The notes beneath the pieces are model-generated. The model saw only the letters and a program-made list of their open reading frames with translations. It was not told where the DNA came from and made no database searches. A stretch of DNA of 64,000 nucleotides, from positions 4,202,501 through 4,266,500 of the forward strand of contig OX442318.1 in the NCBI GenBank assembly GCA_949358305.1, written 5' to 3'. Made by a program: the position numbers and the translations under genes. The first letter of the stretch is position 1; each line of letters opens with the position of its first letter. This document shows positions 1-10,252 of this stretch, piece by piece. The DNA is from Strigamia acuminata (lineage: Eukaryota > Arthropoda > Chilopoda > Geophilomorpha > Linotaeniidae).

Positions 1-179
1 AAACCAACAATGTAAACTCATATTAATTGTTACATACAAAATATATTTTTCACCAGTTTTGTTAATAATGCGCATTCTGGTGGTGATTTAAAAATTAAAG
101 TTTTAGTTTCCAAAATCAGATAAGGGCAAGTGATTTTCAGTTGCAAGGAAATTTACACTCTTGGCAAGATTACGAGATT

Positions 180-546
180 AATCAGTGCCCCAATACGGAC
201 ACTGCTCTCTGGAATCTCTCCAATCTAGTGACACAGGAACTGGATACTCAGGACACATTCCGGATTAAGTCATTGTCTTAATCTGAACTCTGTGCAGGTG
301 CGAGGGGTGGCTTAACCCATTCTTAATCCCTTGGTCCAGTTGTTCTAAATTACATGGGAATTTAGTATTTTTGGCCAAAATGTTTTAATATCACATGCAA
401 ACATACATTAAACAACATTTCTGTTGCTAAAATTACATAAAACTTGAGTTTTATGTATTTACTTAAGTTTTATAGGAATTTAGTCAAATCGACTGCCGTA
501 ATCTGGTGCCAAATATTGACATTTATTTCCATACTCGAACTGTCAC
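180..546. repeat. LTR-like fragment related to the end of the element 1 LTR
   Basis: The segment from about 236 to 320 closely matches 4612-4700 inside the element 1 LTR: the run from GGAACTGGATAC through GGACACATT to CGGATTAAGTC is nearly identical, followed by a similar gagggRtgg block. The fragment may end at the tgtcaca near 546, which resembles the LTR terminus cgtcaca. No internal region or second LTR is visible, so it could be a diverged solo LTR or a fragment of a related family. Its outer limits are approximate. Confidence 0.4.
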
Positions 547-598
547 AAGTACTGTATGTTAAACCACGCTAGCCAAGAAGTTTGATTTTGGTTCTAAG

Positions 599-711
599 AT
601 ACCTGGTGCAGGCCAGGACAAATTGAAGAAGCCATTGATAACTTAAACCATAAGTATCAATATGGGACACCACTAAAAGTTAAGAAAAATAAACCAAAGC
701 GTAAGCTATGA
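599..711 (+). CDS. Possible terminal exon of an unidentified plus-strand gene
   Basis: A pyrimidine-rich tract ending in ctaag precedes an open frame that runs to a TGA at 709-711. It encodes about 36 residues beginning TWCRPGQIEEAIDNLN and ending in a basic KKNKPKRKL-type tail. The composition looks protein-like, but there is no upstream exon in the window to confirm the frame. I do not recognise the protein. It could equally be a transposon or pseudogene remnant. Confidence 0.22.
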
Positions 712-825
712 AGTTTTAGATGTTGCAATCTGTGTACATAGAATGAATGGAGAGTATGAATAATTTATATAAGCTGAATGTAGATATGCATGTCTCGCCC
801 ATTTTGTCAACATTGAAATGAATGA

Positions 826-925
826 CATTTATTTCTATAGAGTTCGTGCTGTTTACATTTTATTTCTATTGAGTTTGTTCTGTTTACATTTTCTTTCTAT
901 AGAGTTTGTGCTGTTTACATTTCAT
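826..925. repeat. Short minisatellite, about 39-bp unit
   Basis: About two and a half imperfect copies of a unit containing atttctatagagtt and gtgctgtttacatt follow each other directly. The open frames across this stretch are products of the repeat. Confidence 0.6.
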
Positions 926-3027
926 TTTTCTAAACAGTTCATGTTTGATTTGAATGTTTTATTCGTCATTTTGAATAATTTGCATTTGAATGTAATGAAT
1001 AGAAAGTGTGAATTTGTAAGACTTTGATGTTTGATCAGTTTGTTGGAACAAGATTTCTTTCAATGCCTGAATGAACATTAATGTTGTTTGCTTTTCCAAT
1101 TTTTGAGCTATATCAACATCATTTTTAGAATGAGATTGATTTTTATATGTAAACATGACAGTTCACCTTTCCTTGAAATTATTTTTATGAAACTTTTACG
1201 AAAGTTTTGTTTTTTGGGTTAAAACGGACGTCCCCTGTTTGAATTTCAATTTGAATTTCATTTTTCTTATTATTATATTAAATGAAAGAAAAAAAAATTG
1301 GAATCCAAAAGAAAATGCTAGGAATGAGTTTTGTAATCCGATAATTGTTTAACAGTTTTGTTGCTAGATGGAATTGTTGGAGTGAAACCCGATACAGGGA
1401 GGAGGCGTGCTGGTGGCCACCGGCAAGCCGAATCTTTACGGGGGATGGGCGGTTACACTACAGCCAATGCGGACATATTCCAATTGCCATGCTGCAGCCA
1501 ATGTTTCCTTTATGGGCTGGGCGAGGAAGCGAGGTGAACTGAGCTTTGAGTGACACCAACTTTCATGGAAGACATTTGTCGCTCAATGCCGGTTCCTACT
1601 TAGGGGACGCTGGCGCAAGAACGATTCAAGTGCGATGAATTTAGGCGTTTGGTAAGTATGATCTGGGTAGGCAGCAAAGTGCTTGCACGCATGGGAGAAC
1701 TGACATGGAAGTTGCTGTGGCATTTCATAAGCTATGAATCGACCTGTGGCTGCTCAAGGCGCTCATTCTGGTTCACATTGTTCAATTCCTACCCTGTCCC
1801 GTGTACTGGTCAGAAGCAATTGCAAGTTGCAAATTACAACTCAAGAATTGTGGAGATTGGGACTCGGACAGTATGGCGAGCTGCTGGAGGTATGGGGATA
1901 CCGATGGTGAAGAGCTCAAATGGTGCAGAGAGTTTGTTAGGGCCTAGGAACGATATCTGTGCGTTTAGGTGGCTACCAGCTTTGAAAAAAGACTGTAACT
2001 TGGCTAATACTGACCATTGATTATTTTGTATGATGCTGACCACCAGCACCTGCACCTGTATTGTTCAGTATTCACTTATGCTAATTCATGTATCCAAGAT
2101 GTCCGCATACTTATTTTGTGCTTGACCAGAACTTTCAGAAAACGTACAAACATAGCACACGCTTTTTGTAAGAATTCAATAGACCTGTATTGGCCCTTGC
2201 TCTTACAGTGTAGAAATAAAAATTTCTATTTAAATAACTCATTACCAAGACTTGTAATTGGCTTTTCAATTCATTAAAGTGAAGTAGAAACAAGTACTTG
2301 TATGCAATTTTGGCTTTAATTTATTTTTTACTGCGGCTTACATCATCCACGACCACTCTGAAATTATTAGTTGTCCAAATTACATTTTTATTAAGTTTCG
2401 TGTTGAATTAAACCGGAGAATTGATAAAATAAATATATATTACATTTTGTTTTTAATTGAAACACGAAATGAGTATGAAATGTGTTTTATCGGCTAATTA
2501 TATCTTGTACTTTTATTGCAAGTTAATTAATACTGCACGCACATTTTTTATTGATACGAATTTTCCCGCTAAAAGAAACCATCTAGCGGCGAATTCTGTA
2601 AACACTATGTATTTCCTGAGCCAAGTATCATGGCGGCCGTGATTTGCTACGAGTGATGGACTGTGATTGTAAACGACGAACTTCAAACGATTCACAAAAC
2701 ATCATCGACTTCATTTGATTTATCGGATAAAAGTACGATGATCGTGGAAATACAGCACCTATTCAGTCAGGTATTTCTTTGTATTTTGAGTTATTTTAGT
2801 TTTTTTTTTGAGTACGGTACCGCGCATGGTTGATTTCTTTGTAAAAGCTGATTGACATTTTATTTGATGTATTACTCGGTGAATTACACACAAAAATGAA
2901 CCAAATCTGACATTCTCGTTTGTTCAGCAACGAATGCGTGTGCCATTACAGCAGAATGGATACACAGACATGATTTATATTTATATATTTATAAACAAGT
3001 ACACATTGCAAACTATACAGTATTGTT
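926..3027. other. Intergenic stretch with no assignable gene
   Basis: I see no protein family, RNA gene or complete mobile element here. About 1360-2000 is less AT-rich than its surroundings and contains donor-like GGTAAGTATG near 1650. Near 2635 is an atggcggccgt motif of the kind often found near transcription starts. A short ATG exon-like segment ends in CAG|GTATTT at about 2759, resembling the donors at 43503 and 54210. All open frames are short and without recognisable domains. Confidence 0.5.
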
Positions 3028-3095
3028 ACTATACTCGAGTTGCACTCAAGAAAGGACCTTACAATCTCTACTCTCATTGGTCGAGCATGTTTACT
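3028..3095 (+). repeat. Left arm of a long inverted repeat
   Basis: This roughly 68-bp segment, containing ctcgagttgcactcaagaaa and ctcattggtcgagc, recurs as its reverse complement at 22003-22073 with few differences. Without elements 1 and 2 the two arms would lie only about 550 bp apart. They look like terminal inverted repeats of a DNA element into which element 1 inserted. No transposase is visible between them and I could not define target duplications. Confidence 0.6.
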
Positions 3096-3416
3096 GGTGT
3101 AGTGCACAGTCTACTGTGGTGTAGTGATCCACAAAAGTAGACCCAAACTCATCGATTACAATGTCTGCACATTGTCAAGGCTAAACAAAGATGTCTGCCG
3201 GTTTATCGGGCAACCTTTTTTGAATTTTTGAAATTCAGGAACCGCAATTTTTGTAGCACGGCCAGCCTTTCTACCTACTCGATTACTAGATTCAGGAATT
3301 TCTAAGCAATTCAGAAGATCGGGAGATGAGCAGCTGTTAGTTGTTGACATTTTGGCTGCTTCTGGACAAAGTAACCAATAAATAATTCAAACGTTGTTTA
3401 CGATCCAGACTGAAGT
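3096..3416. other. Non-coding interior of the inverted-repeat element, left of element 1
   Basis: Nothing recognisable is encoded. The 19 bp at 3369-3387 (aagtaaccaataaataatt) recur immediately right of element 1 at 21781-21799, so element 1 inserted into the second copy of a short 44-bp direct repeat. Confidence 0.5.
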
Positions 3417-4928
3417 TGTGACGATTGACTTTGCGAGATACAATTGCTAGAAAATTAGAGCGAGAACTTGTGTGAAAGTGTAAAATACGGAGGCTGGTGA
3501 TTTCTCAAATCATATGACAATTTATTCCGGTTTGAACTTATATAAATACTAGACCGACAAATGGTCGAAATTCTGCAAGTTAAACTATACAATCGGTCGG
3601 CAAAAGCCCTGTAATAATATCACTTGCGGTTTTCAGTCGAACAAATAAGAATATGTAACGGTCTTATTGTTAGGACGTAAAAGATGTCATCTTAGTCTGG
3701 ACTTTGTGGTTCCTGGGCTAGTTCTGAAAGGTGTGTAATGGTTAGGCTTAGGTGAATTATATCCGAGAGGTGCGGTTGACTTTTCTGCAGTCGTCACACT
3801 TGTAATTATTATATGGATAATAATTGCAAAGCGCGGTCATAAACATGACGAAACAATTGGAATAAATATTCATGTAAATTCGATGGAATTCCACATGATA
3901 TTATATTCACGAAGCAGGATAAAATAACTGAAAAAATAAAGAATAAATTAAAATAGCGCCGAGCTATTTTTTGCCCCAAGTGCAATCAACATCAAAATAA
4001 TAATTAAGATGTTCCATCGTCCAACAGCGAATTGAATCAGCAGTTTCTCGCAGGAAAGGTTGTGCCATCGCCGGGAAATTACTCCACTCGGTTCTGACTG
4101 GCGGGAGAGTAACCGGGAAATTACTCCACGTCGATTACCCAAATAATGCGTCTGTGAAATTGCAATATTCCACTCTAGATTCTACACTTATTTCTACAAC
4201 GGAATGTTGGCATGAAGAGGCGGGAGTGTGTCTGTGGATCTTCGACCCACTCTAGATTCTTACACTAAATATCAAGTATTTCTTTATCCGGCCTGTACTG
4301 AAATTCTGAGAATAAATGTTAAATTGATAAATGTTACCTTTCCATAGCTACAGCTATCCATTGTCCCTAAGTACAACAAAATGAACTAAATTCACCCAAG
4401 TGGCCCTAAGTCCACCAGACCCAGTTCAAGTGGCGTCAGGAACAGAACACCAACAAGAGAGCGAGCGATATATCCGGTTTACACGGGAATATATACTCGT
4501 ACTGGACGATAGGCTGATCATCGATCCAATGGGATCACTGGTCACCTTAATCCTTCCAATCCTAGGCTCTAGGAAGCGGATAGCCAGGACATAGTCCTCT
4601 ACTAGGTCCGTTCCAGGAACTGGATACACAGGACACATTTCGGATTAAGTCTTTTGACTGTAATCCGGAATTAGTCCAACTTTCAGTGGGTGGCGAGGGA
4701 TGAAATTTATACATAATTCAACAGAATTATGTAGTAAACTAGTTAAAACAACATAAAATATATTAAACAACTGTTTAGACTTGAGACAGACTAAAATATT
4801 AATAGTAATTTATATTTTAATTACTGAAAAAAATCAAACTTCGAAATTTCCGCTAAATCGTTCTAGCGCCATCTATGGGTAAAATAAACGTCTTAACTAG
4901 CAAAATGCATGACAGTGTAACCGTCACA
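3417..4928 (-). repeat. Element 1 3' LTR (uninterrupted copy)
   Basis: This copy corresponds base for base to 8458-9428 joined to 21240-21780. It is the intact reference for the site where element 2 inserted into the other LTR: here aatgaactaaattc is continuous, there it is split after aact. Confidence 0.93.
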
Positions 4929-4930
4929 CA

Positions 4931-4940
4931 TCCCCCTTAA
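4931..4940 (-). promoter_or_regulatory. Element 1 polypurine tract
   Basis: On the minus strand TTAAGGGGGA followed by TG directly precedes the 3' LTR TGTGACG, the expected position for plus-strand priming. Confidence 0.75.
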
Positions 4941-5432
4941 ATATATGCTAATATGAAATATTTGCATACTATTTAATATATATCTTACAAGATTAGGGTT
5001 ACACTGGCATCTGGAACATAAGAGCTTCAATCCTAGGTAAGTAAAACCTATTTATATTAAAATAAATCTCAACCTTAATCAAAAAATGTTTCAGAATTAT
5101 TTATTAAAAAACAATTTCAATAAAATAAACTCAAATCCTAATCTCTTTTATAGAATGGACTTATATCTATACCAGAGAAGAAGATAAACTTAAATAATAT
5201 CAAAATTTGTATCATAAATGATTAATAAAGTTTGACAAATTATTTTACCTATGAAATGACAATTTCTTTTTGAAATGTAATTCACGCAAATAAACCTGTT
5301 ACGAGTTAAAAGAGTTCCATAATTTAAGAATACATAAATTCCCAATAAGGAACAACTCACACAGATAATTCAAAAGAATTAACACATGTTAAAATTTTCG
5401 TGTATATCTACATAAATCCATCTAACCCTATT
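4941..5432 (-). other. Element 1 region between gag stop and purine tract
   Basis: About 490 bp of AT-rich DNA where pol would lie in an autonomous element. No protease, reverse transcriptase, RNase H or integrase motif is present in any frame, intact or broken. Confidence 0.7.
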
Positions 5433-7367
5433 TTATTTAGGTCTCTTATTAGAGTCTGAGCTAAGGACAGATTGGTTAAATCTTTTATTTGGATTTGCTG
5501 AATCTGCTTTTCTGGCTAATTTTTTAGCCAAAGCTGGACATTCTTTTTTGAAATGTCCGGGCTTGTGACAATAAAAGCATTTCCCTGTCGTATTTTCGTA
5601 CTGTGTCGTGAATGATCGATCAACCCTATTGTCATTAGTTGATTCGTCATTTTCTGACTCATTTTCTTCTTTAACCTCATCTTCAGCTCGAGTTAAGCGA
5701 AGTGATGGAAAAATCTTAGATTTTTCGTTGGCTTTTGGAGCAGGATTATCTTCTTGATTATCATACTCGAGGTCTGCTGCTAGTTGTGCTGAATTCTCGA
5801 ACATGCAGCGATTCAAGCCGACATATTGCAAAATATCATCGACTGTGTAGTCACCATATAGTCCTTGTGCCATTAATAATGCAAAACTTTCTTGTGTCAG
5901 ATTATTGAAAAGGCTTTCAAGTCCTGCTCTATCTCCACGTGGTATTTCCCCTTGTTCTTGGGTAAATCGCAAGAGGAAACAATACAGTGACTCGTCCGCT
6001 CGTTGCTTCACATTAGTTAAGCGTCTAGATCTCGTAAGAGGTACTAAATCGAATCGCTCGAGAAACAGGGTTTCAAACACTCGCCAATTAATAAATGTGT
6101 GGCGTTGTTGATGAAACCATCGTTGTGCATGTCCTAATAGGCGACCTGGTACAGCTTGGTGTACCATTTCGTCTAGTGGAATGCCCTTCCCTGAAGCTAC
6201 AGCTTTTACAATGTCTAAAAAGCGAGTAACTTCGGATTGTTTTCCATCGAAAATAGGAATCTCTATTCCTTTCCCGAATTTTTGGTTTAAATTAGAGTCT
6301 CGACTTTGGCTAGCTAAGCCTTGAATTATTTGTCTTAAATCTTCATTTGACAAATTAGATGTCAAATTCGAATTTGGCGTGGAACGATCTCCTTGAGCCC
6401 TAGATGAAGAATTTGGTCTATTAAAATTCTGTCGTCCATTTGGCGGAGGAGAACGGGAATGGTTCCGTTGGTGGAAATTATTATTATGATAATTTCCCCC
6501 TCCACCAGCTTGAGAGTCGTCACTGCTCGAATTCGGGTCTGAATCTCGGGGATCACCAGGTGCTCGGGGAAATTGTCGGTTTCCCGGCAGAGCATGTCCT
6601 GTTGGAGCCTGATAGGAATTCCTAGAATTTCTAAAGTCTCCATCGGATTGGGAGCGAGATTGAAAATTTTGTGAAAGTTCATTTCTCCCCCTTGGCTGGA
6701 TTGGAACATTAGTCAGATTTTCCCTTCGTGGGAGAGGCTGTGGAACTCGAATTGACTCATTCAAATTTCCAGTGTGAGCGGGTAAATTATTATTTCCGAC
6801 CGTCACACTAGGTAAATTATGAGAAATTGGAACAGAAGAATCTTCGTGTCCAAGATTTTCCACTCTGTCCGTCAAATTTGCTCTCCAAGAAGCAGCAGGT
6901 AATTGAATCGCGGGTTGAACAGAAATCGCATGATTTGGTTGTTCATTTGCCTCGCGTGCAACACTCATACGCCATCCAGGCAACTGCTGGTAGCGGTAAG
7001 CGGCTGGTGTACGAGCACCGGTTAAATCTATCGAAATATTCTGCTCGTTTGATACAACTACATCGGGAGATATTGCACGAATTCTTCCGTGACAATTATT
7101 CGCCGTGTATTGTTGCGCTTCGTATAGAGTTGAAAATTGCGTCACTTCCAATTGGAAATGACGGCAGTAAATTTCTAAATCTTGCGAGACTGGAAGTGGT
7201 TCTGTCCGAGAACTATTAGGGTTGGGATTGTTTCTAGGCGCAATTTCGTCCCCCTGACTTTCTGGATCAGACTCCACAATTTCCCGTGGTGATTCACGCA
7301 TATTACCACGTCTACGTGCTCCACGACCTCCACGTGCTCCACGTGCTCTTACAGGTCTACGGGCCAT
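5433..7367 (-). CDS. gag: Element 1 Gag (capsid and nucleocapsid)
   Basis: The 644-residue protein is taken from the ATG at 7367; the frame is open further upstream but only from a TTG. The N-terminus is Arg/Gly rich (MARRPVRARGARGG). The middle is low-complexity, rich in Asn, Ser, Gln and Pro. A retrotransposon-gag capsid domain follows at about 365-560, with the family pattern FDGK, W(F/H)..R, INW..FE..F and a later Gln/Glu-rich helix. One CCHC zinc knuckle, CFYCHKPGHFKKEC, lies at 597-610 and should bind the element RNA. The frame has no stop or frameshift, so the protein is probably functional. No pol follows it. It is distinct in sequence from the Gag proteins of elements 2 and 3. Confidence 0.88.
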   Translation of the reverse strand: MARRPVRARGARGGRGARRRGNMRESPREIVESDPESQGDEIAPRNNPNPNSSRTEPLPVSQDLEIYCRHFQLEVTQFSTLYEAQQYTANNCHGRIRAISPDVVVSNEQNISIDLTGARTPAAYRYQQLPGWRMSVAREANEQPNHAISVQPAIQLPAASWRANLTDRVENLGHEDSSVPISHNLPSVTVGNNNLPAHTGNLNESIRVPQPLPRRENLTNVPIQPRGRNELSQNFQSRSQSDGDFRNSRNSYQAPTGHALPGNRQFPRAPGDPRDSDPNSSSDDSQAGGGGNYHNNNFHQRNHSRSPPPNGRQNFNRPNSSSRAQGDRSTPNSNLTSNLSNEDLRQIIQGLASQSRDSNLNQKFGKGIEIPIFDGKQSEVTRFLDIVKAVASGKGIPLDEMVHQAVPGRLLGHAQRWFHQQRHTFINWRVFETLFLERFDLVPLTRSRRLTNVKQRADESLYCFLLRFTQEQGEIPRGDRAGLESLFNNLTQESFALLMAQGLYGDYTVDDILQYVGLNRCMFENSAQLAADLEYDNQEDNPAPKANEKSKIFPSLRLTRAEDEVKEENESENDESTNDNRVDRSFTTQYENTTGKCFYCHKPGHFKKECPALAKKLARKADSANPNKRFNQSVLSSDSNKRPK

Positions 7368-8437
7368 AATACTCGACGAGAAATACACAAAAAAATTAAA
7401 TTTAAACAAATACTAGCGTCAAATAAAACACGCTTAATTTTTAAACTAAAAAGGAAAATGAAATTATACAACCTTGGCTGCTAAACTGAAGTGGCTACGG
7501 TCAAAACTGTCTTGTCTTCGGTCAAGAATGGTCCAGGAAGGCACTGACCACAAGGCACAACTGAACGGTCACGCTGATAGAAAGCAAGTGTGGCAAAAGA
7601 TTTCTTTGTCCAACTGGTTTCCGGTATTTTCTATTGTTAAGAAAGTCTGCATTGATTGGTGGTACTGAGATATTTCTGACGAATTTAATCCAGAATTCTC
7701 AGTAATCCATAATCTGGGTGGCATGTTCAAAACTGCGTCGTGATTGGTTCTCGTTGTCACATTCCTTAACTTGTCACGGATTAAGATTAAAATCCGTAAC
7801 TTTTAACAGAACAGTAGAATAACTGGCCAAGTTTTAACCAAACTTAAATAAAATAAAATAAGTATTTTATTATTTTCAGTTTTTAGCCACAGAATTATTA
7901 ATCAAATTTTTTGATTAAAATTCCTAACTTTGAGATTTCCAAAATATAACAATGTATTTTCAGAGAACTTGATCAAAACAAAAGTAGATTTTATTAAAAA
8001 ACTCGGAATTTTCTAATTATGATGAATTTATCAAAATAGTCAAATTCTAACCGAACAATAAAATAAATATTTTATTAATTTTGGTCTTTTAGCCAACAAA
8101 ATTGTTAATCCATCTTTTGATCACAATTCATGGCTTCGAGACTTTCAAAATATGCCAAGAATATTTTTGAAAACTTAAGACGGTCAAAATAGATTATTTC
8201 CTTGGAAAATTCGAAATCTTTAGATTATAATGCGTTATCAAAATAATCGAAAAATTTAAACTTAGTCATTTCCAAAAGATAACTTGGATTTTTGGAAATG
8301 AATAAATAACACACAGTATTTTTACCAAGAGAAAATCGGAAATTTTCTAATTATAATATCTACGTAAAATAATCAAAAAATTCATTTTTTTCAAATTTTA
8401 CACTTTGATCACAGAGTTCACTTTAATAATGCAACCT
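7368..8437 (-). other. Element 1 5' untranslated leader
   Basis: About 1 kb between the primer site and the gag start, AT-rich with short imperfect repeats around ttttagccaa. It probably carries packaging signals, but none can be recognised from sequence. Confidence 0.6.
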
Positions 8438-8455
8438 ATCTCGGTGGAACCTCCA
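8438..8455 (-). promoter_or_regulatory. Element 1 primer binding site, tRNA-Gln
   Basis: The minus strand reads TGGAGGTTCCACCGAGAT. Its complement is an 18-nt tRNA 3' end that matches animal tRNA-Gln (acceptor TGGAACC, discriminator T, then CCA). It starts 2 nt inside the LTR. Confidence 0.85.
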
Positions 8456-8457
8456 CG

Positions 8458-9428
8458 TGTGACGATTGACTTTGCGAGATACAATTGCTAGAAAATTAGA
8501 GCGAGAACTTGTGTGAAAGTGTAAAATACGGAGGCTGGTGATTTCTCAAATCATATGACAATTTATTCCGGTTTGAACTTATATAAATACTAGACCGACA
8601 AATGGTCGAAATTCTGCAAGTTAAACTATACAATCGGTCGGCAAAAGCCCTGTAATAATATCACTTGCGGTTTTCAGTCGAACAAATAAGAATATGTAAC
8701 GGTCTTATTGTTAGGACGTAAAAGATGTCATCTTAGTCTGGACTTTGTGGTTCCTGGGCTAGTTCTGAAAGGTGTGTAATGGTTAGGCTTAGGTGAATTA
8801 TATCCGAGAGGTGCGGTTGACTTTTCTGCAGTCGTCACACTTGTAATTATTATATGGATAATAATTGCAAAGCGCGGTCATAAACATGACGAAACAATTG
8901 GAATAAATATTCATGTAAATTCGATGGAATTCCACATGATATTATATTCACAAAGCAGGATAAAATAACTGAAAAAATAAAGAATAAATTAAAATAGCGC
9001 CGAGCTATTTTTTGCCCCAAGTGCAATCAACATCAAAATAATAATTAAGATGTTCCATCGTCCAACAGCGAATTGAATCAGCAGTTTCTCGCAGGAAAGG
9101 TTGTGCCATCGCCGGGAAATTACTCCACTCGGTTCTGACTGGCGGGAGAGTAACCGGGAAATTACTCCACGTCGATTACCCAAATAATGCGTCTGTGAAA
9201 TTGCAATATTCCACTCTAGATTCTACACTTATTTCTACAACGGAATGTTGGCATGAAGAGGCGGGAGTGTGTCTGTGGATCTTCGACCCACTCTAGATTC
9301 TTACACTAAATATCAAGTATTTCTTTATCCGGCCTGTACTGAAATTCTGAGAATAAATGTTAAATTGATAAATGTTACCTTTCCATAGCTACAGCTATCC
9401 ATTGTCCCTAAGTACAACAAAATGAACT
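8458..9428 (-). repeat. Element 1 5' LTR, part nearest the interior
   Basis: Matches 3417-4387 with a single visible substitution. It stops at the aact target of element 2 and resumes at 21240. Confidence 0.92.
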
Positions 9429-10058
9429 TGTCGTGATTCGACTTTGTGGTTAAAGATAATAAATAATAGTACTCGGGAAATACAATATAAGATATAATAC
9501 TGCTTTATTAAATACGCTTACTAATACAGTAAAGGTTAAGGTGATTCCAATGATGGTCCTCGGATTCTTCTGCGAATACGAGTCGCCGCTAAACAATGGT
9601 AGTTCCTATTGTTTAGTCCTACGCGTGGTCTGTGTTGTTGTCTAGGGTTATTTCCACGTGTTATAACGAACACGCGAGAATTCGCTTTCTCGTGCGAATT
9701 AAACGAATATCGCTTGGATATTTATTCTAGCGTAGTTTGGCTACGCTAAATAAATGTGGCTGTTGTACAGTTGAATGGTCAGCGGGCACCGGTCCTCGAT
9801 CAATCCGTGAAACGGCCTGAAAGGTGAGGTAGATGGTGCTCTTGCTGAAATGTGGTAACTGTAGTGTATATCCGGTCAAGCGTTGGCGTTATATATTAGC
9901 CGGAAATGACGTCATATGCAAATCCTTCTGATTATGCAGGTTCGCAGAAACACGAGACTAGTCAGTCTAGTCGGTATTTCTAGCGCGCTCTAGTGGCGAG
10001 GATTAATAACATGATAATCGCCGCTAATTACTTCTTCAGGTGATGCCGAATCACCACA
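9429..10058 (-). repeat. Element 2 3' LTR
   Basis: Same length and sequence as 20606-21235 by eye. Terminal inverted bases are TGT(C/G)GTGATTCG. It contains a TATA-like ttatatatta at 9889-9898. Confidence 0.95.
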
Positions 10059-10060
10059 CG

Positions 10061-10069
10061 TCCCTCCCC
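10061..10069 (-). promoter_or_regulatory. Element 2 polypurine tract
   Basis: GGGGAGGGA followed by CG directly precedes the 3' LTR on the minus strand. Element 3 has the same arrangement. Confidence 0.8.
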
Positions 10070-10252
10070 GAGAATAAATCATCGGGGCCCCCCTTTAAAA
10101 TAAAAGGTGGAACAATATCTAATCATAAAATAATCTTTTTATTAAAGGATGATGAATGATGAATAAAATGTTTTACATTCTCGAAATTGATACATAAATA
10201 GTTTCTTGGTTCTTTAGGGAAGACAGTCTTCTCGTCTCGAATTTGCAATCGA

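Noticed and set aside
1345-2055. Several overlapping frames on both strands
   Set aside because: Frames overlap in several phases with no domain, conserved motif or convincing exon boundaries.
3156-3350. 64-residue minus-strand frame left of element 1
   Set aside because: No recognisable domain, no splice context, and it lies inside a likely DNA element.
6362-6709. 115-residue frame inside element 1 gag
   Set aside because: Out-of-frame shadow of the gag low-complexity region.
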